64,000 nt of DNA from Pseudoxanthomonas yeongjuensis (GCF_010093345.1 NZ_PDWT01000002.1:1-64000), one strand, 5' to 3'; positions 39,987-48,266 are shown, counted from the stretch's first letter. The notes: a model not told the origin generated them from the sequence alone. A program made the numbers and translations.

Positions 39987-39993
39987 GCCTAAC
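39987..39993 (-). other. Left border of cassette array (GTTAGGC crossover site)
   Basis: On the minus strand GTTAGGC, the exact integron crossover box, lies at the last codons of the lipoprotein gene, whose stop TAG is part of it. No attI-like sequence or partner arm is evident, so the first cassette may have entered at a secondary site. Confidence 0.5.
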
Positions 39994-40315
39994 TGCAATT
40001 CGCGCTAGCGATCCTGCCTTCCGCATCCAGCACCAGGTTCAGCCGGCCGACGCGGAATTCCTTGGTGATGGGCTGTCCCTGGCGCAGCGTGCGTACCACT
40101 TCGGCGCCCGCCGCCTTGCGTGCGGCTTCCACGACCACGGCCGACGGCAACTGGCCGATGGCGTCGGAAGCCTTGCCAGCGTCGCAATGGGAAGGCGACG
40201 CGGGATCGGTCGCCGGTTGCGGCGGAACGGCCGCGGCTTCGGAGGTCGGAGCTTGGGCGCAGGCGGAAAGGGCGAGCGACAGGACTATGGCCGAAAGCAT
40301 CAATGATCTGGACAT
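39989..40315 (-). CDS. I78-type peptidase inhibitor-like lipoprotein
   Basis: The 108-residue precursor has a lipobox LALSAC with Cys19. The mature region has the I78-inhibitor pattern: HCDAGKASDAIGQ, ARKAAGAEVVRTLRQGQPIT, FRVGRLNLVLDAEGRIASANC. I78 inhibitors target serine peptidases such as elastase, and the lipoprotein would act in the periplasm. The last codons coincide with the GTTAGGC border of the cassette array, so the present C-terminus may reflect the insertion. It is a paralogue of the next gene upstream. Confidence 0.75.
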   Translation of the reverse strand: MSRSLMLSAIVLSLALSACAQAPTSEAAAVPPQPATDPASPSHCDAGKASDAIGQLPSAVVVEAARKAAGAEVVRTLRQGQPITKEFRVGRLNLVLDAEGRIASANCS

Positions 40316-40369
40316 TGGGGTCGCCTCTTCAGGGAAGGAAAAGCGCGCGTGTCCGGCGGCGGGTGTTGC

Positions 40370-40729
40370 TCAGCCGCAGCGGATCGCGGTGACCAGGCCG
40401 GCGTCGTCCAGGTCCAGGTTCAGACGATTGGCGTTGAACTCCAGGGTCACCGGTTGGTTGGGCTTGAGCGTGCGCGCGGTTTCCGCGCCGGCATCCTTGC
40501 GTGCCTGTTCGACATCGGCATCGGTCACTTTCTTGCCGATCGCCCATTGCGCCTGCGAATCGTCGCAGGCCGCCGCCGTCGCCGCCGGTTCGGAGGGGGC
40601 GGGTTGCGCGGCTTCCTCGGCGCGTTGTTCGGATTGCGCGGCTGCCTGTTCCTGCTCGTCCGGTTGCGGAGCGCAGGCGGCGAGGGCCAGGGTGAGCAAG
40701 GCGGCAACGGGCATCAGGAATCGGGACAT
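40370..40729 (-). CDS. I78-type peptidase inhibitor-like lipoprotein
   Basis: The 119-residue precursor has a lipobox LALAAC with Cys19, then a Glu/Gln/Ala-rich spacer, and then the I78 core: CDDSQAQWAIGKKVTDADVE, ARKDAGAETARTLKPNQPVT, FNANRLNLDLDDAGLVTAIRC. It is clearly homologous to the neighbour downstream, so the pair arose by tandem duplication, and the two are about 54 bases apart on the same strand. It is probably a periplasmic serine-peptidase inhibitor. The target is unknown. Confidence 0.78.
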   Translation of the reverse strand: MSRFLMPVAALLTLALAACAPQPDEQEQAAAQSEQRAEEAAQPAPSEPAATAAACDDSQAQWAIGKKVTDADVEQARKDAGAETARTLKPNQPVTLEFNANRLNLDLDDAGLVTAIRCG

Positions 40730-40818
40730 GCGGGGCTCCGTGGAATCGGTGGGATGGATTCAAGCATCCCGCATCCCGCATTCGCAAGGCGTTAACCGGC
40801 GGGATCCAGAATCCGGCG

Positions 40819-41940
40819 ATGCCGTCCTCCGCCCGCCGTTCCGCCACTGCATCCGCGCAAGAAGCGGCGTCCGGTGCCGCTGCGGCGCAGGCGGTGGAAG
40901 CCGGGCTGAGCTATGTCAGCGACGACGATCCCGGGATAAGCCGCCGCCGCGCGGGCAAGGGCTTCGCCTACCGCCAGCCGAACGGCGATGCGGTGCGCGA
41001 TGCCGCTACCCTGCAACGTATCCGCGCGCTGGCCATTCCGCCGGCCTATACCGAGGTGTGGATCTGCCGCAGCGCGCGTGGCCACCTGCAGGCGACCGGG
41101 CGCGATGCGCGCAGGCGCAAGCAGTATCGCTACCACGCGCAATGGAGCGCGATCCGCGGCGACGGCAAGTTCGATCGCATCGTCGCCTTCGGCAAGGCGT
41201 TGCCGAAGCTGCGCCGCGCCTTGCGCCGCGATCTCGCCTTGCCGGGCTGGCCGCGCGAAAAGGTGCTCGCCCTGGTCGTCGCGGTGATGGCCGACACCCT
41301 GGTCCGCGTGGGCAACGAAGGTTATGCGCGCGACAACAAGTCCTTCGGTCTGACCACGCTGCGCAACCGCCATGCCGAATTCGTCAGTGGCGGACGCGCG
41401 CGCCTGCGTTTCAAGGGCAAGGGCGGCCAGGACAACGACATCGCTCTGGACGACAGGCGCCTGGTCAAGCTGGTGCGTGGGGTGCAGCAACTGCCGGGAC
41501 AGTCGTTGTTCCAGTACCGCGACGACGAGGGCGCGGTGCAGCCCGTGGATTCCGGCGAGGTCAATGACTACCTGCGCGCCGCCATGGGCGAAAGCTTCAC
41601 CGCCAAGGATTTCCGCACCTGGGGCGGGACGCTGGCGGCGTTCCAGCGGCTGGCGGCGACGCAACTGCCGAAGAAGGCGAGCGAACGCGCCTTGAAGGAG
41701 CTGCAGAACGGAGTCGTCCGGTCGGTGGCCGCTGCGCTGGGCAACACGCCCGCGGTCTGCCGCAAGGCCTACATCGATCCCTGCACCTTCGCGGGTTGGC
41801 GCGAGGGCAGCCTGCAACGCGCGGCCAACGGTTCGCGCGGCGAGCGGCAATGGGAACAGGCCGCGCTCAGGTTCCTGGCGCGGTCGCACCGTACGCAGCA
41901 GGCATCCGCCCGCGGGAAAGCCAGGAAAAAGTCCACGTGA
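40819..41940 (+). CDS. DNA topoisomerase IB
   Basis: The 373-residue poxvirus/bacterial-type topoisomerase I relaxes supercoils through a 3'-phosphotyrosyl intermediate. N-terminal blocks are LSYVSDDDPGISRRRAGKGF and IPPAYTEVWIC. The catalytic domain has RVGNEGYARDNKSFGLTTLR, FRTWGGTLAAF and CRKAYIDP with the predicted active-site Tyr318. The length is usual for the bacterial family, and it is common in this bacterial group. It reads divergently from the lipoprotein pair. Confidence 0.92.
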   Translation: MPSSARRSATASAQEAASGAAAAQAVEAGLSYVSDDDPGISRRRAGKGFAYRQPNGDAVRDAATLQRIRALAIPPAYTEVWICRSARGHLQATGRDARRRKQYRYHAQWSAIRGDGKFDRIVAFGKALPKLRRALRRDLALPGWPREKVLALVVAVMADTLVRVGNEGYARDNKSFGLTTLRNRHAEFVSGGRARLRFKGKGGQDNDIALDDRRLVKLVRGVQQLPGQSLFQYRDDEGAVQPVDSGEVNDYLRAAMGESFTAKDFRTWGGTLAAFQRLAATQLPKKASERALKELQNGVVRSVAAALGNTPAVCRKAYIDPCTFAGWREGSLQRAANGSRGERQWEQAALRFLARSHRTQQASARGKARKKST

Positions 41941-42015
41941 TGGCGTCGCGCTTTCACCCGGCGTGAAGCGCCGGCACTGGAGACTGCGATTCCCCCCGCT
42001 GTGCTGGAGATCGAC

Positions 42016-42249
42016 ATGGCGCTGTGCGATGTCTGCGGCAACGACTACGACAAGGCCTTCACCCTTACCCAGGGCGACCGCAAGGGCACTTTCGATTCCT
42101 TCGAATGCGCCATCCACGCCTTCGCCCCGAAATGCGAGCACTGCGGCTGCATGATCATCGGCCACGGAGCAGAGAGCGGCGGCAGATTCTATTGCTGCGC
42201 GCATTGCGCGAAGAAGGCTGGAGTCACCGGCATCGACGACCGCAGCTGA
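42016..42249 (+). CDS. Small Cys-rich protein, probable zinc ribbon
   Basis: The 77-residue protein has four CxxC-like pairs (LCDVCGND, FECAIHAF, KCEHCGCM and YCCAHCAKK), an arrangement that should bind two zinc ions. GGAG lies seven bases before the ATG. A GTG fifteen bases upstream is less likely. Similar short proteins occur widely in bacteria as hypothetical metal-binding proteins. No function is known. Confidence 0.75.
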   Translation: MALCDVCGNDYDKAFTLTQGDRKGTFDSFECAIHAFAPKCEHCGCMIIGHGAESGGRFYCCAHCAKKAGVTGIDDRS

Positions 42250-42588
42250 GTCGACGGAGAACAGCATGGCGACCTGTAAGCCCGCAGCTCCAAAAGCAGC
42301 AGTGCCTTCAGCGCGTGGTGCTGCCGGTGATGGGCGGGCCGCGGGGGTGATCCGACTTGCGGCGACGGCACCACACGGGTGCCGTGGGCCGGGAAGGCAC
42401 GGTAATCACGGGCCCGGGGCCGAATGATTGCAGGCAAGCGACACCGTTGTTCAACACGCGATCAGTATCGGCCCTGCAACCATGCTCACGTCTTGCCCCG
42501 CTGCCGATTGATTCTGCGCGCAGTTTGGGTTCTGATCGGGTACCCGATGGAATCGGGTTTCTCTTTCCGGACCGCCAGGGACGCCGCC
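42250..42588. other. Intergenic region without recognised gene
   Basis: I see no credible coding frame here. The DNA contains a GC-rich palindromic patch around GGTGCCGTGGGCC and CACGGGCCCGGGG near 42375-42425. It should hold the promoter of the following lipoprotein-effector pair, but I could not pick out convincing hexamers. Confidence 0.4.
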
Positions 42589-43248
42589 ATGAAACAAACT
42601 CCGGTTATCGCACTTGGCCTGTTCCTGGTCCTTCTCACCACTTCCTGTGGATCCGCCGCCATGCACAACCCAAGCCCCGTCCGCTCTGTGGACGTCAAGG
42701 ACAACCAGCCGCCGCGCCCGCAGATCAGGCGCAACCCCAACCCCACCGCGTACGAAATCACGATGACGATCGAGAACGCGCCGGGACCGTTCGGCATCGT
42801 CAAGGCTGCGATGCAGTACGAGGTGCTCGATGAAAGCTGCTTACCCGACCTGGGCGGCATGGCCGGCACGAAGGCCAGCCTGCTGGAATGGGTTCCGGTC
42901 GAACTCAGCCATGTTTCCGGCAACACCTACCGCGGTGTCGTGTACGACAACCTGCTGGTCGACGAGGACTACTACGGCCTGGGCGTGTGCCACTGGTCGC
43001 TGGTGACCACCCAATTCAAGTTGCAGGCGGGAGTGGTGCAAGGGGAATCCCGCTTTTCCCACCACATCTTCCATGATGATCTAGTCAGAAAGGACAAGAT
43101 TCGAAGCTATTTCTGGAATGGGCGGTATCCGAAGGGAAAGCTTGAGGACATTCCTGTCTCCGGGGAAGAAGACATCCTGAAGTTCAAGCCAGAGGTACGT
43201 GACGAACTCTTCGTCCTGGCCTTCGATATCAGGAAGGTGACGCCATGA
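42589..43248 (+). CDS. Lipoprotein, probable immunity protein of the adjacent lipase effector
   Basis: The 219-residue precursor starts at the ATG with AGGGA eight bases upstream. A lipobox LLTTSC gives a lipid-anchored periplasmic protein. The mature part includes YEITMTIENAPGPFGIVKAA, YEVLDESCLPDLGG, WVPVELSHVSGNTYRGVVYD and DEDYYGLGVCHWSLVTTQF. Its stop overlaps the effector start (ATGA). In X-T4SS systems, effectors acting in the periplasm are encoded next to lipoprotein inhibitors (X-Tfi), and order, export and coupling all fit. Direct similarity to a named inhibitor could not be tested. Confidence 0.72.
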   Translation: MKQTPVIALGLFLVLLTTSCGSAAMHNPSPVRSVDVKDNQPPRPQIRRNPNPTAYEITMTIENAPGPFGIVKAAMQYEVLDESCLPDLGGMAGTKASLLEWVPVELSHVSGNTYRGVVYDNLLVDEDYYGLGVCHWSLVTTQFKLQAGVVQGESRFSHHIFHDDLVRKDKIRSYFWNGRYPKGKLEDIPVSGEEDILKFKPEVRDELFVLAFDIRKVTP

Positions 43249-44597
43249 GCATATCAACGCAAGCGCATGCCGCTCTTGCGGCCGATGCCTACAAGACCTA
43301 TCCCCGCGACCAATGGGACAAGGGTGTCGAGGTCGATGGTGTCCACTACAAGATCCTGGAGCAGGTCAGCGCATCCTCCGGTTACCAAGGCACGTTGTAC
43401 CAACGAACCGATACGGGCGAGATGGTCGTGGCCCATCGCGGCACCGAATTCGATCGCGAACTGGTGAAAGATGGCCTTCTCGCGGATGCAGGAATGGTGC
43501 TGGTTGGAGTGAACCGGCAGTCCGATGACGCGCTCGCCTTCGCTCGACGAGCGGCCGATCTCGCCAACGACATGAACACGGACAGGTGCCAAGTTCCCAA
43601 TATCACCATCACCGGCCACTCCCTCGGCGGCACGCTGACGCAGATCACCGCTTATCGGCTGGGATTGCATGGCGAAACCTTCGACGCCTATGGCGCCGCG
43701 GGTCTGGTTGCCGACCTTCCTGAAGGTGGCACCCAAGTCGTCAACCATGTCCGCGCCACCGACTTCGTCAGTGCCGCCAGCCCGCATTTCGGCGAACTGC
43801 GGGTCTACGCCGCGGCGCCGGACATCGATGCGCTGCGCGACAAGGGCTACGCCAACGACAGTCGCGTGCTCACCGACCTGCGCAATCCGCTCGGCGTCGC
43901 CTTCGGCATCGGCGTGGAAGCGCACTACAGCCGCAATTTCCTGGCGGGCAACGACCTGCTAGGCGAATCGGTGATCGGCGAGGCCAACCGCGCCCGCTAC
44001 GAGCAGTACCAGCTCATGGTCGACAAGTACCGCAACGACATCGGCCTGATCCACGGCACCCTGTCCCTGCCACGCAACGTGGTGGACGGAGTGATCGACA
44101 CCGCGCGCGACATCGTGCATGGGCGGCAATCACAGGACGCACCGGCGCCGGCGTTCGTCGCCGGCCAATGCGCACTGCCGGTGCCCGATCCCCGCCAGCC
44201 GGGACATCCGGACCATGCGATGTACGGCCAGATCCGCCAGGGCGTGCATGCACTCGACATCAACCAGGGCAAGGCGCCGGATGCGGCCAGTGAGCGCGTC
44301 GCCGCCAGCCTGCTGGTCCAGGCCAAGCGGGACGGACTGCAACAAGTGGACCACGTCCTGCGCAGCGTGCAGACCTCGCGTGCGCCCGAAGGCGAGAACA
44401 TCTTCGCCGTGCAAGGGTCGCCCAGCGATCCGGGCCACCTGCGCACGCACGTGAACAGCCGCTCGGCCCAGGACATGCCGGTGGAAGAGTCGTTCCGCCA
44501 GGTCGAGGCGCTCAACCAGCGACAGACGGAACCGCTGCAGGCACGGCAGCCTTCGTTCGATCAGCCGCAGCAGGTAGCATCCGGCTTGTCACGCTGA
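43245..44597 (+). CDS. Lipase-domain effector with C-terminal XVIPCD (X-T4SS substrate)
   Basis: The 450-residue protein has two parts. Residues 1-230 are a class 3 lipase-like alpha/beta hydrolase. The nucleophile elbow is TGHSLGGTLTQI with Ser126, and HRGTEFDREL lies near 64. The C-terminus from about 325 matches the XVIPCD recruitment domain of Xanthomonadales killing-T4SS effectors. The matching blocks are YGQIRQGVHALD, RDGLQQVDHVLRS, ENIFAVQGSPSDPGHLRTHV and MPVEESFRQVE, followed by a Gln-rich tail. It should be delivered into rival bacteria and attack phospholipids. No T4SS genes are in this window. Confidence 0.85.
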   Translation: MSISTQAHAALAADAYKTYPRDQWDKGVEVDGVHYKILEQVSASSGYQGTLYQRTDTGEMVVAHRGTEFDRELVKDGLLADAGMVLVGVNRQSDDALAFARRAADLANDMNTDRCQVPNITITGHSLGGTLTQITAYRLGLHGETFDAYGAAGLVADLPEGGTQVVNHVRATDFVSAASPHFGELRVYAAAPDIDALRDKGYANDSRVLTDLRNPLGVAFGIGVEAHYSRNFLAGNDLLGESVIGEANRARYEQYQLMVDKYRNDIGLIHGTLSLPRNVVDGVIDTARDIVHGRQSQDAPAPAFVAGQCALPVPDPRQPGHPDHAMYGQIRQGVHALDINQGKAPDAASERVAASLLVQAKRDGLQQVDHVLRSVQTSRAPEGENIFAVQGSPSDPGHLRTHVNSRSAQDMPVEESFRQVEALNQRQTEPLQARQPSFDQPQQVASGLSR

Positions 44598-44648
44598 TCC
44601 TCGACATCGATGCCGCGACCCTTCTCCACGCGGGAGAAGGATCGGGAT

Positions 44649-45701
44649 TCACGGCGCTTCGACGAACGGCGCGGTTTCCTCGCCCGCCGCCTCTACTTCC
44701 ACCAGCCGCGTCATCAACAGCGACAACGTGACCACGTCCTGGTGGTTGTGCGCGGCGACGCGGCGCAGGTTGCGCGTGGATCCGCCGCGCAGGTAATTCA
44801 GCCAGGCGGCGGGGGCCTCCGACCCGGGCAGGTCGTCCTCGCGCACGATGCGCAGCAGCTCGCGTTCGATCGTCGCCAGCCGGCAGTTTTCCCAGATGCC
44901 GCGATAGCGGCGGCGGGTGGGAAATAAGAGGTCGACGTGGTCCAGCGGCGTGATCGGATCTTGCTTGCGCGCCAGCCGGTAGCGGGTCTTCAGCAGTGGC
45001 GAGTCGTAGCAGCGGCCGTTGTAGCTGGACAGCACGGTGTCGGCGCGCAACCAACCGGTGAATGCGTCGAGCATCGCCGCTTCCGCACCGAGCGTGGAGA
45101 TCAGCAGCTGGCGCACGCGCAAACCATCCCCATGCCAGTCCGCCGCACCGATCATGAAGGCGCGGGTGCCGGTGCCGCCGGCGAGGCCGGTGGTTTCGGT
45201 GTCGAAGAACAGCAGGTTGCGCGGGTCGACCGATTCGCCGTGACGTTTGGCGAAGGCGAGCGACAGGTCGAAATCGGGCGCGGGCATCGGCAGATGGGTT
45301 TCGATCAGGCGCAGGCCGGGGGAAATTTCTTCGCCCGGGAGGTCGCGGTCGAGGGGTTTGCGTGGCGCAGCCGGAGAGGAAGTCTTCTCGCGAAGGCCTA
45401 GAAGTCGCCGCAATGTGTCGATCGATTGCGAAGCTGGCGCTTCTGCCCCCTCCCTTTCGCGTAGCGAAGGGGGGCTCGAAGCCGCCTCAAGCGGCTGAGG
45501 GGGAGGGGTGCCTTTGATCTTTCTGCTGCTGTTGTTGGTCAATAAAAGCGCGTCTTCGGAAGATTCAAAATCCAGATCAAGAGCATCCCTCCCCCTCAGC
45601 CGCTCGTCGCGGCTTCGAGCTCCCCTTGCTTCGCAAAGGGAGGGGGCAACAGCACCCGCCTCGCGCTTCAACGCCCGCAATTTCTCAAGAGAAATGCTCA
45701 C
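44649..45701 (-). CDS. mrfB: MrfB/YprB-like ribonuclease H-fold exonuclease
   Basis: The protein is about 350 residues from the GTG at 45701. The exonuclease core has LLFFDTETTGLAGGTGTRAF near residue 160, SSYNGRCYDSPLLKTRYRL, and a C-terminal HNHQDVVTLSLL, giving the DEDD acidic residues. In Bacillus, MrfA helicase and MrfB exonuclease repair mitomycin C damage, and the pair here has the same order. About residues 19-86, between SLEKLRALKRE and SIDTLRRLLGLRE, are encoded by a repeat element. So the N-terminal linker is unusually long. The start codon has a weak ribosome site. Confidence 0.82.
   Translation of the reverse strand: MSISLEKLRALKREAGAVAPSLCEARGARSRDERLRGRDALDLDFESSEDALLLTNNSSRKIKGTPPPQPLEAASSPPSLREREGAEAPASQSIDTLRRLLGLREKTSSPAAPRKPLDRDLPGEEISPGLRLIETHLPMPAPDFDLSLAFAKRHGESVDPRNLLFFDTETTGLAGGTGTRAFMIGAADWHGDGLRVRQLLISTLGAEAAMLDAFTGWLRADTVLSSYNGRCYDSPLLKTRYRLARKQDPITPLDHVDLLFPTRRRYRGIWENCRLATIERELLRIVREDDLPGSEAPAAWLNYLRGGSTRNLRRVAAHNHQDVVTLSLLMTRLVEVEAAGEETAPFVEAP
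45445..45647. repeat. 203 bp inverted-repeat element inserted in frame in mrfB
   Basis: Arms of about 64 bases (45445-45509 and 45584-45647) are inverted copies with some mismatches. They have GCCCCCTCCCTTTCGC outside and AAGCCGC...GCGGCTGAGGGGGAGGG inside. They enclose about 74 bases of more AT-rich sequence. The mrfB frame reads through the whole element without a stop. Confidence 0.8.
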
Positions 45702-45723
45702 GGCGCGGCCACCGGTGCATGGC

Positions 45724-45816
45724 GTAGGAGCGACGTAAGTCGCGAAGAACATCTTCCGTTCGGGCAAGGGGCGCTCCGAATGTGGGTCATTGTTTCGCGA
45801 CTTACGTCGCTCCTAC
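45724..45816. repeat. REP inverted pair
   Basis: GTAGGAGCGACGTAAGTCGC and its inverted copy GCGACTTACGTCGCTCCTAC span the gap between mrfA and mrfB. The centre carries a second short palindromic piece, GCAAGGGGCGCTCC. Confidence 0.8.
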
Positions 45817-45824
45817 GACGGAAA

Positions 45825-48266
45825 TCAAGCACGTTCGTTCTTTCCCAGCAGGCCCAGTACCTCCAGGGCCAGCGACTTCGGCGTCGCCAGCTGCTTGTCC
45901 TCATGCGCCGCCAGCACCGGCCCCACGCAGGCCGGACAACCGGCCACGCAATCACAACGCCCGACCAATTCGCGCGCGCGCTGCACCAGCTCCGCCTGTC
46001 GCTCCCACAGCGGTTCGCTCAAGCCCACGCCGCCGGGAAAGTTGTCGTACAGATACACGGTCGGCACGAACTGCTGCACTTCCACCATCGCAACCGCCTT
46101 GCCCGCATCGTCCTGCGCACGCCCATTGCCCTTGCCATCCTGCGTCGCGAACCACGCCCCATCGCCGTTGCCCACCGATTTCTGCAGATCGCGCGCATCG
46201 GCCATCACCGCCACCGTCGCCACCACATGCAATGCGTAGGCCGCGCCGAGGAAGCCATCCAGCGCGTCCTGCTTCGACGCGAATGACTTCAGCAACACCG
46301 CCTGCGGCAACTGCCACCACACCGCGGTGGTGTGCAGTTCCTGGTCGGGCAGGTTGACCGGTCCGTAGCCTATGTTCTCGTGCGTGTAGTAGCGGATCTT
46401 CTTGTAGCCGGCCACGCGCCGGACCACGTGCACTTCGCCGTGGTGGGAATCGCCATCGCCCGCGCCGCAACCGTCGAAGCGTTCCAGCACCTTGAGTTTG
46501 GTGAAATCGATACTGTCGGTGTAGTAATCGACATGGGTGCGGGTGACATAGGCCTTGCGCCCCTCCCAGTCCAGCCGTTCGACCTGATACGGCGTGCTCT
46601 GCACCATGTGGATCGCGCCTTCGTACAGGGTCAGCGCGGCGGCGGAGTAATCCACTTCGCACAGGATCACCTGGCGGCCGTCGGTCTTGTCCACGACCAC
46701 GAAGTTGCCGTCGGCCACCGAGCGCAAGCTCACCGCCTGCGCCGGATAGCTGTCGGCGATCCATTCCCAGCGCTCGCCTTCGCGATGCACCACTTCGGTT
46801 TCGGCCAGCGCTTCCAGATACACCGACGGATCGATGGGGCCGAAGGCTTCACCGACCAGGAACGGCAGTTCGAAGGAACCGCAACGGATGTGGTCGAACA
46901 GGATCAATGGTTGGTCCGGGGCGATGCGCGCGTGTTCCGGCGGCGCGTCGGCGAAGAAATCCGGGTGCCGCACCACGTATTGGTCCAGCGGTTGCGAACT
47001 GGCGACCAGTACACCGAGCGAAGGTTGCTGGCGGCGGCCCGCGCGGCCGAAGCGCTGCCAGGTCGCGGCCACCGTGCCGGGATAGCCGTTCAACACCACC
47101 ACGTCCAGGCTGCCGATATCCACGCCCAGCTCCAGCGCGGAGGTGGCGATGATGCCGTCGATGCGTCCGGCGCGCATGGCGCGTTCGGCTTCGCGGCGCT
47201 CGGTCGGCAGGTAGCCGCCGCGATACGCGCGGATCCGTGGCGGTTTGCGCGGGTCGTGGTCGAACACATCCTTCAGATACTTGGTCAGCACCTCCACCAT
47301 CAACCGGCTCTGCGCGAACACCAATGTCTTCAGCCCCGACTTGATCGCGATGCGGGCGATGCGGTTGCTCTGCGAACGCGCCGAGGCGCGCAGGCCAAGA
47401 TCGGCGTTGACCACCGGCGGGTTCCATAGCAGCACGTGCTTGTCGCCGGTGGGCGCGCCGGATCCGGTGATCGCGTGCACACGGTCCTCGATCAGCGCTT
47501 CGCAATGCGCCTGCGGGTTGCCGATCGTGGCCGAGCACAGGATGAATTGCGGTTTGACGCCGTAGAACGCGCAGATGCGCTTGAGCCGGCGCAGCACGTT
47601 GGTGACGTGGCTGCCGAACACACCGCGGTAGGTATGCACCTCGTCGATCACCACGTAGCGCAGGTTCTCGAAGAACTGCGCCCACTTGGTGTGGTGCGGC
47701 AGGATGGCCTGGTGCAGCATGTCCGGATTGCTGACCACGATGTCGCCATGCAGGCGGATCGCCTGACGCGCATCGCCGGGGGTGTCGCCGTCGAAGGTGA
47801 ACGCCTTCACCCCCAGCTCGCCGGCGCGGTTCAGCTCCAGCAGTTCGGCGACTTGATCCTGCGCCAGCGCCTTGGTCGGGAACAGATACAAGGCCTTGGC
47901 ATTGCCGGTCATCGCCGCGGCCACCACCGGCAGGGTGTAGCAAAGCGACTTGCCCGACGCGGTCGGGGTGACGATGGCCACGTGCTCGCCGGCCTGCGCC
48001 GCGCTCCACGCCTCGGCCTGGTGGCTGTAGAGCTGGTCGATGCCACGCGCCCGCAGCGCCGCGTTCAGTTGCACCGGCACGTCATCGGGAATCGGCGCGT
48101 AGCTCCCCTCGCGCCCGGGGATCATGAAATTGCCGGTGATGCGGTCGGCGTAGCGCTTCGACAGCCGGGCAGTCAGCAGGCCGCCGTCGCGGCTCATTCG
48201 CCCATCTTCGAGCGTTGAGAGCGCCCGCTCCTGGTCTTCGGTGCGTTTGGCGAGGGCGAAGGCCAT
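45825..48266 (-). CDS. mrfA: MrfA/YprA-like DEAD/DEAH-box helicase with C-terminal zinc site
   Basis: The 813-residue superfamily 2 helicase has a Q-like QLYSHQAEAW near residue 77, Walker A TPTASGKSLCY near 98, DEVH box VIDEVHTYRG near 205, and C-terminal helicase motifs DIGSLDVVVLNGYPGTVAATW and RFGRAGRRQQ near 400. The C-terminal MrfA domain ends with a four-Cys cluster CDCVAGCPACVGP. In Bacillus MrfA is a 3'-5' helicase working with MrfB in excision repair. It is upstream of mrfB on the same strand with a REP pair between. The first ATG is kept, and an ATG at residue 24 is possible. Confidence 0.88.
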   Translation of the reverse strand: MAFALAKRTEDQERALSTLEDGRMSRDGGLLTARLSKRYADRITGNFMIPGREGSYAPIPDDVPVQLNAALRARGIDQLYSHQAEAWSAAQAGEHVAIVTPTASGKSLCYTLPVVAAAMTGNAKALYLFPTKALAQDQVAELLELNRAGELGVKAFTFDGDTPGDARQAIRLHGDIVVSNPDMLHQAILPHHTKWAQFFENLRYVVIDEVHTYRGVFGSHVTNVLRRLKRICAFYGVKPQFILCSATIGNPQAHCEALIEDRVHAITGSGAPTGDKHVLLWNPPVVNADLGLRASARSQSNRIARIAIKSGLKTLVFAQSRLMVEVLTKYLKDVFDHDPRKPPRIRAYRGGYLPTERREAERAMRAGRIDGIIATSALELGVDIGSLDVVVLNGYPGTVAATWQRFGRAGRRQQPSLGVLVASSQPLDQYVVRHPDFFADAPPEHARIAPDQPLILFDHIRCGSFELPFLVGEAFGPIDPSVYLEALAETEVVHREGERWEWIADSYPAQAVSLRSVADGNFVVVDKTDGRQVILCEVDYSAAALTLYEGAIHMVQSTPYQVERLDWEGRKAYVTRTHVDYYTDSIDFTKLKVLERFDGCGAGDGDSHHGEVHVVRRVAGYKKIRYYTHENIGYGPVNLPDQELHTTAVWWQLPQAVLLKSFASKQDALDGFLGAAYALHVVATVAVMADARDLQKSVGNGDGAWFATQDGKGNGRAQDDAGKAVAMVEVQQFVPTVYLYDNFPGGVGLSEPLWERQAELVQRARELVGRCDCVAGCPACVGPVLAAHEDKQLATPKSLALEVLGLLGKNERA

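Noticed and set aside
37152-39993. Integron integrase (intI) or attI near the cassette array
   Set aside because: No tyrosine recombinase frame occurs anywhere in the window, and neither end shows an attI-like site with a promoter.
45445-45647. Separate small gene inside the mrfB repeat
   Set aside because: The arms are mutually inverted and low in complexity, and only the mrfB frame continues smoothly on both sides.
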